From Eucalyptus grandis (Eukaryota > Streptophyta > Magnoliopsida > Myrtales > Myrtaceae), in the NCBI RefSeq assembly GCF_016545825.1, contig NC_052616.1:42701529-42765528 (forward strand): a stretch of DNA of 64,000 bases. Reading direction: 5' to 3'. Of this stretch, positions 43,390 through 56,597 are shown one piece after another. Position numbers and translations under genes: made by a program. The notes under the pieces are model-generated. The model was not told the origin of the DNA, did no database searches, and saw only the letters and a list, made by a program, of their open reading frames with translations. Within the stretch, counting starts at the first letter, position 1. Every line of letters starts with the position of its first letter.

Positions 43390-43818
43390 TTAATAAAATA
43401 AGGGAAAATTCCAAATAAGAGCCTCAAGTTCTCTCATTTTCTCAAATAAGGGTCCAAAGTTGATGTTGTTTCAAATAAGGGTATGAAATGACCAAATTGT
43501 CTTAAATAAAGACATAAAATGTAACTTGTTCTGAATGACAGCTCAAAGTGAACATAAAAGTCTCAAAAAAGGGCATAACCTCTTCGGTCGAAGGGCATTT
43601 TTGTCTTTTATCTTTTAAATTCTTTTCTTTTCTTTTTCCCTCTTCCCTTCATCGGCCATGGCGGAGCAAAGTCGGACTGAGGTGAGGGCGAGGATCTGGC
43701 GAGGGATGCTTTTGCCCGACCCCGCTAAGGGCTATCTTCAACCAACATTAGCGAAGGTGACTCTCGTTCGATGCTAGTAAGGGCACCCCTCACCCTTGCC
43801 AACCCAAGAGAGGGTTGC
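43390..43818. mobile_element. Fragment of a short non-coding repeat cut by LTR C
   Basis: Repeated phrases 'caaataagagcctcaag', 'caaataagggtccaaag' and 'caaataagggtatgaaatg' every 35-40 bases, then a GC-rich part (43650-43815) similar in style to the middle of the 27415 element. It ends abruptly at the LTR boundary 43819. Confidence 0.4.
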
Positions 43819-44270
43819 TGTGACGTCCCAGGGCATCACGTACTAAGCGCAAGCGGAATTATCATTTATTATTATCATCTTGCCTAATTTATAAACTCCT
43901 TTAGATAACCTATAGTGCTTAGCATTGAAGGTTAACATGTATAACATGGAATATTTAAAATCTCAAGTTTATATTGTGAGGTTGTCCTGCAATCACTCTA
44001 CCTTCAATTTTAAGTATTGGCCAAATCATTCATGCACATAAACAAGATCACAAGAAGCTTCATTTCTTCTTACCATCATTAGGGCTTACAAAATTTATCA
44101 ACCTGGACTCTTTCCATGTTCATCGCCTATATATACAACATATACATAACAAAAGTAAGGCGTAACAAAAGCCAGGGATAAAGGGTGAGGGTGTCTACTC
44201 CACGAGTTCCCACACAAGCCCGCATCAAACAAAAACAAAAGTCAGTCAGCCTCTACATGATCCAAGGCGT

Positions 44271-44516
44271 CTAGGCGCCATCCATCCCCGCTCCAAGTCC
44301 TCCTACTCCAAAGGGTAAAGGTCCAAATATCTCCCCTTCATGGTTGATAAACCATGCAATGAACGTCATCGGTATCAACTCAGCTCTACCGTCATCCATC
44401 CATAAAGTAGCCTCATACTTGGAGAAAGTCATGTCAATGTCGGGATCATACACGTCATGAAGAGAAACATCAAGACGCACTACCACCCCGTATCGAGCTA
44501 CTGGCGGTACATTCAT
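44271..44516 (-). CDS. LTR-borne small protein (LTR C), 81 aa, intact frame
   Basis: ATG follows the acceptor after ATTGATAGC. N-terminus M-N-V-P-P-V-A-R-Y-G resembles P-P-V-R-Y-G of LTR F; then a Met-Asp-Asp-Gly, F-I-A-W-F near residue 52 and G-P-L-P-F near 66, the family's shared features. Gly-rich end. No signal peptide or transmembrane stretch. Function unknown. Confidence 0.55.
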   Translation of the reverse strand: MNVPPVARYGVVVRLDVSLHDVYDPDIDMTFSKYEATLWMDDGRAELIPMTFIAWFINHEGEIFGPLPFGVGGLGAGMDGA

Positions 44517-46342
44517 GCTATCAATCTAAAAATGTAAGGTATGAGCAAACAACCTTGCCCAGTAAAGAATGATAAAACTCTAACTTAAACAATCCACAAC
44601 CATCAAGATTACAAGAGAATCATCAAACAATTTAGGATGCTAAAGGAAGTGTATCACAAGCATAAACAATTGGATATTAACACATTATGTATATAATCAC
44701 CTTATGTATATAATCACCTTATATATCGAACTATATATCGAACTCTCATGAACCTAGCACACACGCGTGTCCAAATTATAAGATAAATCCCATTACAACA
44801 TGTCCCATTCCATGCCGAACAGATATTTACTCCATAATCAAGCACTATGCACCGCATTCATTGCACACGCATGATACTATATGCACTTATATCTCCAATG
44901 ATATATGAGACTTACTCTTACACAAATAACATCTATTAGGAGGTTACTAGACTCTATGTGTGTCATACAAATCTAATATAAAAGACACAACATCTAGTAT
45001 ATGTTCTCGGGTCCAGACAGTTTACTAGCTAAATGAACAGTTTCGCTTTCGGACACATAAGGTATATCAATTCTTGTCAAAATACTACCAAATTTTAGTA
45101 TGTTATATTTGAGTCATATATTGACATTTTCCATGAAGAAACTTAAGTCTAATTCTCACTGTATTAAGAGTAACAATTGCCGTAATCTTTACTAGTACTC
45201 TGTACCGATGTCCAGATTCTTTATCTACAAAGAAAATTGTTTTACTAGCCAATTATTCCCTATTTAATCTCAAATTTTGACACGTTATTCCTTAAGATGT
45301 GTTCTAAAATTTTCATTAAGGATTCGAAGTCAAATTCTAACTAGGTAAATACAGAAAATTCGTATAATCAATAAAGGTCAAACCGTTTCTCACAAAACAG
45401 TTTACTGGTTTTACCAAATTCACTTCTATCTCTACATTTTTATATTCGTATGGTTATAGCTAAGTATCTAATTCAATCTAATGGATGTTTTATCATGTAG
45501 AATAGTTCCTTTCTTATTTTCATTAACATACATAAAGAAAACAACACAAAACAGAAGACTCCCTAACCATATTCTCCTAGAACAGAATAGGTATACACGA
45601 TTCCTTCACTCCTAGGCCGACCAAACCACTTATTTTTCCACAAATCTCTTCTGCAACACTTCATTACTTAATCACAGCAACTAAGAGTAACTTCAGCAAG
45701 TTTTCTCAACACAAAATCCTTTCGCAGCTCAGCTCAAAGCATATATCCACACTTCAACTCACACATCACGACATTCACCTCATTTCTTCACTCGGCAAAC
45801 ATCTGTTCACTTTGCTCAATCAAAACAGCCAACTCTCATCAAGTTTTCGAAACATGCAAGACTCAAAAGTAATATGCAATGGCTTCTACCTTCAATCTAA
45901 CACTTACTAAGCTTAGATCAACCACAAAACAGCAACTACAAATCAAATCCGTCATTGTTTGGTTAGATCCACAAGCTTTCTTGACAAAACAATGGATAAC
46001 TTTTAATTTAGAGTTATATCTTTCCTTACCTTGCTTCAGCTACTAAACAACACAAAGATGCTTCAAGATCAACACCAAAATCTCGCATGCAAGAAGAAGA
46101 AATCGCTGGTTTGCTTTTGGTTCTTCACTGCTCGACCAAGAGAAAATGAGAAGAAGAAGATGAAGATGGGTTTCTCAGTTTTTAAATAGAGAGAGAGAGA
46201 GAGAGTTCCGAAACTTATGAGGAAAATAGATCTATAAGGCTAATCCTAGGCTAGAGTAATGATGAGATTTTTGTTAATGATTGTGTTTCTTGAAGTTGCT
46301 GGTTTCGATTTCTAGGGAATAGAAAACCGTGGGTGTCGAGTA

Positions 46343-46358
46343 CAAGGAGAAACGAGAG

Positions 46359-46404
<46 letters not shown>
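46343..46404 (+). repeat. (GA)n microsatellite
   Basis: Near-uninterrupted GA, with a second run at 46188-46204. Reverse ORFs rich in Ser-Leu are artefacts. Confidence 0.9.
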
Positions 46405-46406
<2 letters not shown>

Positions 46407-46619
46407 TCGTGGCCTCCAAGTTTGATCTCTGAAATTTAATTTGTCACTCAAAATCAATTAGTCTCTAATCCGTGTCATTAGTCGGTTCATTAGTTTGTAA
46501 TGTTTCTCACTTAATTCCCTTTCGATTCCATTAGATTTCATTTCCATTATAATCATATAAAGTTATGAAATTATATGACATATTAACCACTTAGTGTAAG
46601 TCTATAGAGAATTCATCAC

Positions 46620-49600
46620 AAGAAATGCTAAAGTTAAAAATTGATATTAGCATTACAATCATTTATCAAATTATCATAAAAGGTAATTGTATAAAGCTTT
46701 GAACCAATAATTATAAGAGAAACGGCACCAATCATACACTCAAGATGAACAAAGGCGTAATGAGTGGAAGGGTGCCAAAGAAGGAAAAGAAAAGCCAACA
46801 ATGGCAACCAAGCAACACGGCACCAGCTAGCACAACAAGTGCACAGCCAGAAGAACCAACCAGCAAAAGAAGGCAACTAGCCAGCCAAACAACAGCCACC
46901 TAAGCCCTAAAAAACCCCAAGCGATGGCAACAATAGTCAGAAGAAGCCGCAACCAGGAAGCAAATCATGACAGTCACACCCAAACCAAAGCCGCGAGCCA
47001 CCGCATCAAAAAGGACCCAGGACGAAGAAACAGCGCCACCAATGGGAACACTACAAATCAGCAGAATGGGAGGAGAAAATGCAAGGATCTATCCCCCAGC
47101 TACATTGGAATCTTCTGTTTCTGAAGCTATCTTCCACATTTCTGAACGTTAAGGCCTTATCCTTGACAACTTTAATAAGGTGGTTCTTTATGGCCAGAAC
47201 CGCCAAAACATGATCCCTAACAAGAATCTTGTTCCTATACTTCCAAATAAGGTGGCAAAGAGCCCCAAATGCGAAACGCACAGTGGAACCGTAGAAATCC
47301 TTACCGGCAAGAAACTTCAATGCCCAACGAAGATTCTCTGACCACGCCCTGTTGCGCTAAGGGAGGTTGCATCTAGCAGCCCAAAAGAACACAAGCAAGG
47401 TAGTGATATGATAGGCAAAAAACAGATGGTCAATGGAGTCCGACACCAACCTGCAGAAGGCACAGGAAGCCTCCCCAATCCTACCATAAGAAAGAAGCAA
47501 GGCCTGAGTAGGAAGACGATTTTGTAATGAGCCAAAGATTAAACTGATATCTTGGCACTAAACCATTGTTCCAGATCAAATGAGCCCAAACAACTTGAGG
47601 CTTCTTTCTTCTGATAGTCTGCCAAGCTAAAGAAACAGAGAATAAACCGGAGGAGCTTTCTAACTAAATAAAACGATTTGGTGCCTGAGACAGAGTAGGA
47701 ATGGGCTACTCCCAAGACTCTAATACTGTCCTCATGGCTTGTCTAGCAAGCGAAAACAAGTCAGCAACCGCCGCATGCTTGGGAAGTCCAGAGCAATAAA
47801 TCTGAGGGTCAGAGAAGAAGAGATGAAGAGGTCCCCTCGGGTGCCAGTGATCAAACCAAAAGGACATCGAAAGACCATCCCTTAACCTCTAGAAGAAGGA
47901 GAACCAAAATTTGTCTATGAGATGTAGAATTTTCTTCTACACCCAAGAGCAAACGGTAGGCTTCCTAACTACCCAAAAACTCTTCATTTTCAGGAAAGTG
48001 GAGTGGATCCATTTGCACCATAAGGACTCCCTATCTGTAAACAAGATCCAGATGTGCTTTAGCATCAAAGCCTTATTACAATCCTTCAGTCTTCGAATAC
48101 CGAGCCCTCCTTCCTCCTTCGGAAGGCAACTAGGAAACCTTGGCTCCACCCCTACCTAGGCTAGGGCCTTTCCAAAGAAACTATCTCAAGAACTGCTCAA
48201 TACGGTCCAGGAACTTAGGGATAATAAAAACACTCGCCCAATAAGCTTGGATAGCATGAAGTATTGACCTTATTAACTGAAGGCAACCGACAAAAGAGAG
48301 AAAACGTTGAGTCCAAGATTGGACTCTGGTTGTGATCCGATCAACTAGGGAAATACAATCCGCCTTACCTAGACGAGACAAAATAATGGGAACTCCCAGA
48401 TGGTGCACTGGCAATTTTCCTTCAATGAAGCCAAGGGTCCGCAAAATCTCATTACGCAAGTCAGCCGACCCTCCAGCAAGAAATATCTCACTTTTGTTAT
48501 TGTTAGGTCTGAGCCCACTCCAAGCAGAGAAGGTATCCAACCCATCCTTCAAAAGAGAGATCGAGGCTAAATTCGCTCGGCAAAAGAGGAAAACATCACC
48601 CACAAAGAACAGGTGAGAAAGGCTCAAAGCCTTGCATCTCCAGAAGAACTTGAAGTCCGGATGTCTTGCTCGAGCAGTAAGGATCCTAGAGAAGACCTCC
48701 ATGACTAACATGAAAAGATAGGGAGATATTGGATCCCCCTGACAAAGGCCTCGACCGCTAGGGAAAAACCCATGAAGTTCCCCATTCAAAGAGATAGAAA
48801 ACTTAGGGGTTCGAACGCATACTATAATGATCCAAGGTAGGTGGTCTGTGAAACCAAAAGCCCGAAGAATCAACTCAAGAAAATCCCAGTCCACCGTGTC
48901 GTAGGCCTTCGGAAGTCCACCTTAACAGCACACTTGGGCACGTATGGATGAAGATGGAATCCAGCAAATAACTCATGGGCAAGAAGGATATTGTCTCCAA
49001 TACGCCGGCCTTTGATAAAGGCATTCTAAGAGGGGCTGATAACATCTCCCAAGACTGCAACCACACGATTAGTTAAAACCTTTGTAATACACTTATAAAT
49101 GGCATTACAGCAGGCAATAGGTCTATAATCATTGACAGAAGTCGCATTGGAAACTTTCGGAATTAATACCAAGATGGTATTATTGATCTCCCTGAGAAGC
49201 TTCCCCGTGACCAGGAAATCCTTAACCACTTCCGTAACCAAAGGTCCAACTAACTCCTAGTTGTGCTTAAAGAATTCGACTCCAAAAGCATCCAGTCCTA
49301 GTGCCTTTCCCCGAGCAAGGGAAAACATGGTATCATGAATCTCCTCATCAGTAAAAGGACGAGAGAGAAAACTAACCCGATCCTGTGAAAGAGGGCACCA
49401 GATAACCTCCTAAATATCTTGTAGAGACGGTTTGGAAAGGAGGGTGGACGGTGCCAAGAGCTCTTGAAAGTGAGCTATGAAAGTGTGCTACACCGAGGTG
49501 GGATTTGCAACAATATTACCAGAGGTATCCATGATAGAAAGAATCATATTCCTCAGTTGTCTCCTAATGACGGACTAGTAAAAGAATTTCGTATTCCGGT

Positions 49601-50165
49601 CACCTTCCACAAGCCATTTGATCGTGGATTTCTATTTGAAGGACTCCTCATGATTCTTCAGCTCCACGAAGGTCTACCGGTGAGTCCTCTCAAAATCTGC
49701 AAGATGCTTGCTTGTTGGGTTCTACTACAAGCTGATCTGGGCAAGTCTTAAAGCATTCCTCACCGAAGCAACCCTCTCGAAAATGTTAGAAAATGACTCT
49801 CTATTGAGGTTCTTAAGTCGACCTTTAAGGGCCTTAAGCTTGGTCACCAATCTATACATAGGAACTCCTTCACCCAGGCTTTCCCAAACTTGCGAAATAA
49901 TATCCTAGAATTAAGGGTGCTTGGTCCAAAAGTCAAAGTTTTTAAAAGGCTTCATTCGAAGAACCAGTTGCAAAACTTTAACCACCATCGGAGTATGATC
50001 AGAAATCCCAAGCGACAGAAAGGAAGCCTCCAAGAAAGAGAACTCCTGGCTCCATTTAGCATTAACAAGTACACGATCTATCTTTCTGGCCTTGCAATTT
50101 ACCCCAGACGAAGTAGACCAAGTATCAATGGTTATCTTCAAAATATTTTTATGCGATTCCCTCAT
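46620..50165 (-). mobile_element. L1-like LINE, 5'-truncated and decayed
   Basis: From right to left: endonuclease C-end with K-I-D-R-V-L-V-N and the S-D-H-T-P motif (about 50100-49950); reverse transcriptase start V-L-I-P-K-V and D-Y-R-P-I-A-C-C-N (about 49190-49100); G-L-C-Q-G-D-P-I-S-P-Y-L-F (about 48760-48730); the catalytic box reads F-V-G-D-V-F instead of F-A-D-D; then a reverse-transcriptase zinc-binding region (47535-47050). The region to about 46620 resembles a LINE 3' UTR. Multiple frameshifts. No target duplication identified. Confidence 0.85.
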
Positions 50166-51005
50166 ACGCTTTCAAATGATGTCTTTCCATCATAACTTAT
50201 CAAGACGAAATCGTGCGTTCTAGTTGCATCCCATCATTGACGTATTAATAAAATACTACAAATAGATAACAACAATGTCGCCAGAGTTGCAAGTTGTGTC
50301 AAGAAGTTGGTGGCCATGATGGGAGACCATAATACGCTAAGAGCATTTGCAAATTTTTCTCTCATTTCAAACGAAACTCCACCAACACTTTGCCGATTTC
50401 TCTCTCCCCATGAAACCACACGAACACTTTTGCCAATTTCTTCCCCTTTTTCCCTTTCAACCCTTAAATGGAACCTTATGAACTCCTGCCCTTCCCCCCT
50501 TGACACAAAGCTTTGCACTCTCTATTTATAGAGAAACAAAAAGTTTGTTTTGCAAGTGAAGATTTTTCAAGATAATTGCATATATTTACTCAACCATTGA
50601 CAATCATCTTCTGAAAAGAGGAGATAAGCTCAACAAGGAAAATGCTCCATTATTTAAAATCTAAAATCTTTTGTGAAAGTTTTCCAATATAATTTACTGA
50701 ATGGCCGACGATCATCCTCCAAAAAAAAAAGGGATACACTCAAAAAGAAAAAGGCTCCATTATTCAAAATCTAAAACCTTTCAAAATCTCCCTCCACAAC
50801 CAAATTATTTTTTTCTATTCTCTCTTTTATGTTTTCTATTTTTTTGGAACAATTTTTTAAAGATAAATTTGGTTCTAAATGTTATTGTTACCTAAATGCA
50901 ATGTTATGAAATGCTTAATATAATTTTGACATTTTTATATGATGAACAAGTAAAATAGTCAAAATTTAGGTGTCAACACTGATGACATGCTTGACATGGA
51001 TTATT

Positions 51006-51043
<38 letters not shown>

Positions 51044-51388
51044 AGTGGTGACAAATGTGACAAAGCCTTGCGTGTGGTGGCCTTTGAACAAGATCCTCAT
51101 ACGCTCCACGGTTGTCCCTAAAGTTTCGCATGTCCCAACATGGACGGATTTGCTATTGAAATCTACTTATAAAAGAAAATCATCATTTTCCTTGCACTTT
51201 GTATATGCACATTTCTTTCGTTAGCATTAGTTCATTTGAAGATACCTATTTTAACACCATTCAATTTCCTTATGCTTTGCTCATGGGGATCTTGTCCCGA
51301 TGCATTATAATACGACCTTGCATTAATTTCACTTGATATGGCTCGGGTTATACTTGTTCAAATAATTTATTTGATTATTATCGATTGT
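50166..51388. other. Intergenic, no gene supported; local duplication and (CT)n
   Basis: An approximately 113-bp tandem duplication spans about 50590-50820 ('ggctccattattcaaaatct' against 'atgctccattatttaaaatct'). A (CT)n run lies at 51011-51042. A TATA-like 'tatttatagag' at 50522 has no gene after it. ORFs on both strands here lack any family resemblance. Confidence 0.5.
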
Positions 51389-54060
51389 TGTTGACACCTA
51401 AATTTTGACTAAATACTTAGGATTAATTTGCATAGAAAATTAGGGATCAATTTGACCCTAACAAAAATTAGGGCTTCCACGCCCAGTCCCTTCTTCTTCT
51501 TCTTCTTTTCCACGCGGGCCCAAGGTCCATTTCCTTTAGCCCACTCCCCCTCTTATTTCTTCTTTTTCTTCTTCTTCCTTCCTCCTTCCTCTTTCGCCTC
51601 TGCAACTCACGCGCAGCAACAGTGATGCGCGCAAGGACGGCCTATGGCGGAGAGAGAAGGGGTAGGCTGGCAACAGACGAGATACGCCTTCAAAGCAGAG
51701 CAAGTGGGCGGCCGAGGAGACATCGGTTCGGCCGCACCAAAGCCGGTTGACGTGCAAGGATCGGCGGCCAAAGCCTCGTCAACCAGCCTCCCCTCACCTA
51801 CAAATAGATCTGACAGGGGAAGGCTAAGGACACAATGTAGAGAGAGATCAAAGGCTGCAAGCTCTAAGAACCTCCCCTGAGAGACTTCAGGGGAGGCTAG
51901 AGAGAAAGTAGGCCAAGATCTAGAGCAAAGCCAGAGAAAAGGGGCCTAGAGAGAGATCAGGGAGTGAGTGAAGTTTGGGAAGGAGAAATCAGGGCTGAGA
52001 GAGGGAGATTTGAGTCTGTAGTAGAGACTCGGGACTTATCCTGGCCCCCGTCACCACTACGGCGTCACTCACCATCGCCTCGACAACCAGCCACGAGCCT
52101 CGCTGTGCTAGGCTCGCTGGCCCAACACTCACCTCCCATCTCGATGCCATCCTCGACGCAACCTTCTATCTCGATGCCATCCCCCAATGCAATCATCCCT
52201 ACAGCCGTCGGTCTCCATCTGCATTGCCCCCAAAACCTTGCAGTCGCCCGTCTCCATTGGCGTCACCCCTAGTCGCCACCATCCCTTGCATCTCGTTCCT
52301 CGTTAGGCCCAATGCCTGCTGCCCATCTCGCCACCGTGACGCACCTCTAGACGCAACCCCCAGCGTTGTCCTTGTTGAGCAGCTTGCTGCCACCATCGAG
52401 CCCGTCATGGTCGTTGTCGTGGCTGTCTATTTGCCTAGTGATGTCCCAACTGCCCCTCATCGATGTTGCAAAGAAGCATGGAGGAGGAGAGGCGCGAACT
52501 GTGTCAAAGGGCAGGTCTGGCCAACTCGCTTTACCTTGAGTTCAAGTAGGGTTTTCGAAAATGGGCCCGTTTTGTTTAATGGTGGGCTAGACATTTTTCT
52601 AATTAAAAGTGGGCCTTGTTTTGGGCTTGGAGTATATGTTCTAAAAAATAAAGGGAAGTTTTGGGCTGGGCCTGCGCTTCAGGCTCGTCCAGGCCAGCCA
52701 CAGGTGACTCGAGTCAATCCCAACCTGAGGATCTGACTCGGGTCGTTTTTTTTAATATAATATTATATTATTATAACATTAAAAAATATAAAAATAATAA
52801 TAAATTATCATTTTTTCAAAAATCAAGAAATCCAAAAAATATTTTTTATGTTAAAAAAATAGAAAAAACCAAAAATTTTTTTCCTCCACAAATGTATGGA
52901 AAATCCCTTGAAAATCCAAAAAGCCTTAGGGTTTAGACAAGATTAGGTACCAGAAGGGCATTAATGATTAATTAATGTAATCAAGTCCCCGATCCTAGTT
53001 TCTTTTATTTCGCAGGAGTGAAATTTTTCTGTCAATATTTTACTTGGGTTTTTAATCAACCCACCCCAAATCAATTAGTATCGACTTCTATTTAAAATTA
53101 ACTTACAAGTTAAAAACTTGGACCATAAGTCATGAATTGGTGAGCTTGAGAGAGCCTAGGCTAAGCTTAATAAACTTAGCGAGCCATTAACCTCAACAGG
53201 CGCCCGCGCAATAGGGCACCGAAAAAGAGGTCGTGACAGTTTGGCTACTCCACTGGGGACATTTTTTGTGGACTTAGGCCTTTATTTATCTTTTTTAAAT
53301 GCATCGCTAACTTGGGTTCTTCTCTTTTATGCAGGTTAGTAGCTTTTTTTTATTTTGTTAAAATAAAATGTTTTGTGATTGAAAAACTATTATGCATGTT
53401 TTAATGTTTTAAGCATTACACGTGGCACAAACAACCCGGCCACGGGACTTGGGCTGCCATAGGACATTTAGGATGGTGTTAAGAAAGATATGGCCTTGAA
53501 CACAAGACTGCGATGTGAAGGTTGTCTTTCTTTTCCTCGAATTTATTTAGGTAGAGCCAAGGTTAAGAGGGTATGATGCCAACGCAACACTGCGATGGGC
53601 CGACACCCTCTTAATTTATCTAAACTATCTTAGTTAGACATCAAGCTGCACATATCATGCGCATGTTTGTGTGATTGTCATCAATTTCCTCGCATGAAGT
53701 AAGTTTTTTATCCATGCACTTTGCAATTTACTTACCTTCATGTATGTATTGAGTAGTCCATGATTAGTCTGGAATTTAATACTACGATCATTTAAATTTG
53801 GAAGTAATTGTCATAGAGTTTTTTTTTTTTTGAAAAAGAAAAAAAAATTGCAAAAAAAATTACTTTCAGTTGATGCCTTTGTTTCCTCAAGCATGTTATA
53901 AATTTCTTTTTTTCCGCAAGAAATTTCTTGTTGTTTCCAGAAAGGATAGAATTTTTTTTTTTTGAAAATTTGTTTTCAATTCATGCTTCTGTCATCTTTC
54001 AAATTGGATATCTTTTTAGTCCATGCCAACATGTCGCATGTCTTTTTTTTTTTTTTTTTC
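51389..54060 (+). mobile_element. Tat/Ogre-like gypsy: 5' LTR, PBS and part of the leader
   Basis: LTR 51389-53238 starts TGTTGACACC and ends GGTCGTGACA, similar to the solo LTR 31211-34350. A PBS of the Ogre/Tat kind follows. The next 800 bases are non-coding, then the element stops at a T-run (54040-54058) joined to minus-strand gypsy D. No gag or pol of its own remains. Confidence 0.75.
53242..53259 (+). other. Primer-binding site of the Tat/Ogre-like element
   Basis: TGGCTACTCCACTGGGGA, the form known from Ogre/Tat elements (tRNA-Arg type), differing from the initiator-Met sites elsewhere here. Confidence 0.7.
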
Positions 54061-55903
54061 CAATCCACGCTCTCGATAACAAACTCTATTTCCCTTTCTA
54101 GAGGCAATCTTGGCAACTCTTTCGAAAAGACATCCACAAAGTCTCATACTGCAATGATATCCTCTAACTTTGGCTTCTCTATCATCAAATGCTCAACTGT
54201 CGCCAAATAGCCCGAGCAACCTTCCTCGAGCAATCATTCTGCCTCAAGTGAAGAAATCAAGGGCGTAGACGAACCACCCTTGTGTCCTACAAACTCATAA
54301 CTAGAGCTACCAATCGGATTGAACTGTATGACCTTACTAAAGTAATCTATCGGGCCCCCGCTTGGTGAGCCAATCCATTCCTATTATGACATCAAAATTA
54401 CGCATAGTCAAGACAACTAGGTATATCAACTCATTTTTCCCATTAATAATTATTTCACACCCTTGGTAGTCAAAAACAAATAGCACCTTATCACTCATAA
54501 GGGTGGAGATACTAAGGACCATTTCTAATGGTTCAATTCTAACCCAGCTAACTTAACAAACTAATCAACTATAAATGAGTGTGTCACCTCTGTATCAAAA
54601 AAAGTGTATGCAACATGTTGGTATAAGGAGATCGTTTTTGCAATTATAGCCTCGGAATCCTTGGCTTCTTCTCTAGTCACTGCGTACACCTTACTCTAGG
54701 CTAGGGATCAGTTCAAATTGTCCTACGGTGCATCTCTTGAATGTTGTCTCGTGAATAGTGGTGGCGACTATGCTCCCACCCGTTGTTGTGGGCAGTTCCT
54801 AACATGGTGGCCCTGCTAAGCACATCTAAAGCACACTCCCATCTGGGCGCGGCATGGTACGGATCCATGAAACTTGCTACAAAATTGACATCCATGGTTC
54901 AGGTTATGCACAGGCTTTCCAATGTTGTTCTTCCTACTAGGAGGGATAGGGTGTTTTTCCTCCTGTCATCAACTTCTTCCCGAACCGATGGCTATCCCTG
55001 TTAGCAACAAATCGTGATCTAGATATGGTTGCTTGCTCAGCCATATCCCTCTCGATCAGTTGTGCCCTTTCATAAAGCTCCTCCTAATCCTTCAGGTTCA
55101 GGGATACCAACTGACTATGAATATCCGGTTTCAATCCATCCCAGAACCTCCTAGCTCGATGCACAAGGTCCTCGATCATCCTTGGAGCATACAAGGACAG
55201 CTCCACGAACTTGGCCTTAAATTGGTCCACGAACAAGCAATTATGGCGAAGTTGCAGGAACTCAGACATCTTCTGCTCCCAAGCACACTTGGAAAAGTAT
55301 TTTATGTTGAATGCTTCCACGAACGCGCCTCACATCGGGACAATACCATCAAGAAAAATTCTTCCTCAAGTGGCATCCTTGTCAATCATTAACGTTGTCT
55401 TGTAGATGGTAAACCACCAGGGTCACCTTTTTTCTCCTCAATACACCCAAGTAAGGCTAAGGCCTTCTCCATTTCTTTAATCCATGAGGTAGCAATCTCG
55501 GGATCACCCATTCCTATGAACTGGAGTGGCTTCAACTTAATGAGCTGCTCTACTAACCTATAGTTACCGTTTCCAGCTAACGAGTCCCCGTTATGAGTAA
55601 CAGCAACGGCAACCTATTACTAACCTACTACCCCATCAGGTTCCTAATGGTATCTAAGGCCTACAAAATCCCATCAAACCTGGGATCCTTTCACACCTTG
55701 CCTTGGCCGTTAGTTGGCCCAGGAGTTGCTCTTCCTTGTTGCTCCTTGATTTTGGGCTAAACTCCTTTCACAACTGATTCCACATCCCTAACAATACAAT
55801 TAAGAATTCATAATCAAAAATTAGCAATCACATGCATCCATACATGTTCTTAGCTAACTATCCCAAGGTCTGAACGCACCTTATCATTCTAGGTAATGAC
55901 CAT
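54061..55903 (-). pseudogene. Gypsy D: gag and protease, cut off at the start of RT
   Basis: From right to left: gag with the L-K-P-L-Q-F block near 55530 and Y-F-S-K-C-A-W-E-Q-K ... A-P-R-M-I-E-D (55320-55084), a zinc knuckle near 54825 (C-F-R-C then G-H-H-V-R-N-C), protease with F-D-V-I-I-G-M-D-W-L near 54370, and the first RT residues to about 54065. Many shifts and stops. Relative of element A. Confidence 0.85.
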
Positions 55904-55915
55904 GCTTTGATACCA
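55904..55915 (-). other. Primer-binding site of gypsy D
   Basis: Minus strand TGGTATCAAAGC, one mismatch to the initiator tRNA-Met site, 12 bases after the LTR end. Confidence 0.85.
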
Positions 55916-56396
55916 ACAAAGCGGGAATGTCACGCCCGATCCACTACGGCCACACGACAACCCGCACTATCATTATTCTTTCCTTTTGGTCACTTATTTA
56001 CGACATCTCGAGAGGCATCGCCGACCCATTCATAACAACGATAACATGCACAAGCAGATCTGTGTATATATGCATACTTGTGTGTGTGCGCGCACGCGCA
56101 TCATGGTCAACATCACAAACAAGCCATATACACCTAGTTAATCAAACCAACTTAATCCTAACAAGCTTCGCCACATCCGATATGTCCAAAAGTACCGCCC
56201 CAACCTTCACCAAAAAGTGGCCCGGGGTACACCTAGCACCTCCAGTACTATAAAGGCGGTTCAAAAGTGTTACTAAACCCATTATCACCTAACTAGCTAC
56301 GGGCTCTAGAATCCAAGGGCTCCAACTCGACAATCACTCGAGGTCGAGCTTAGGGTTGGACACCTCTCTATCAAGGATGTCCACGTCCATGGCATC

Positions 56397-56597
56397 CTAG
56401 TTGATGCCTCCCCCTAAACCCCTAGCCTTAAGTGGACTGTTGAAATCACGGGTGGGACCATGGCTCTCATCTCCTACCCAGAAATACCACGCCACAAAAC
56501 GGTGAGCCATTATATTAGGTAAACCCCTATTGACCCAAATGGTCGTGATATAACACGTGTAGCGAGCATCAATCTCTCCTATTGGGTAGTCAATCAC
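56397..56597 (-). CDS. LTR-borne small protein (LTR D), up to 66 aa
   Basis: Contains A-R-Y-T-C-Y-I-T-T-I-W-V-N-R-G-L-P, then H-R-F-V-A-W-Y-F-W and a Gly-Pro, the clearest link between the A-type (G-L-P) and B-type (T-I-W-V-N) proteins. The upstream part is less certain; the acceptor may be CTTGTAG near 56615. A Gly-rich end precedes the stop. Confidence 0.55.
   Translation of the reverse strand: MIDYPIGEIDARYTCYITTIWVNRGLPNIMAHRFVAWYFWVGDESHGPTRDFNSPLKARGLGGGIN

Larger units (their letters stand above)
43819..46600 (-). repeat. Long LTR C, minus strand; right boundary not resolved
   Basis: On the minus strand the LTR ends GGGACGTCACA at 43819. The minus strand shows a leader, donor GCAAG|GTAAGG (exon end at 46030), a 1504-base intron, a hairpin at 44542-44561, acceptor ATTTTTAG (exon begins 44525) and an ORF 44516-44271. 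No PBS is seen beyond 43819, so solo or truncated. Confidence 0.6.

Noticed and set aside
47911..48616. Plus-strand ORFs inside the LINE
   Set aside because: Antisense shadows of the minus-strand reverse transcriptase.
50234..50531. 94-aa and 74-aa ORFs on opposite strands
   Set aside because: Overlapping, no domain, no clear gene structure; the nearby TATA-like site is not enough.
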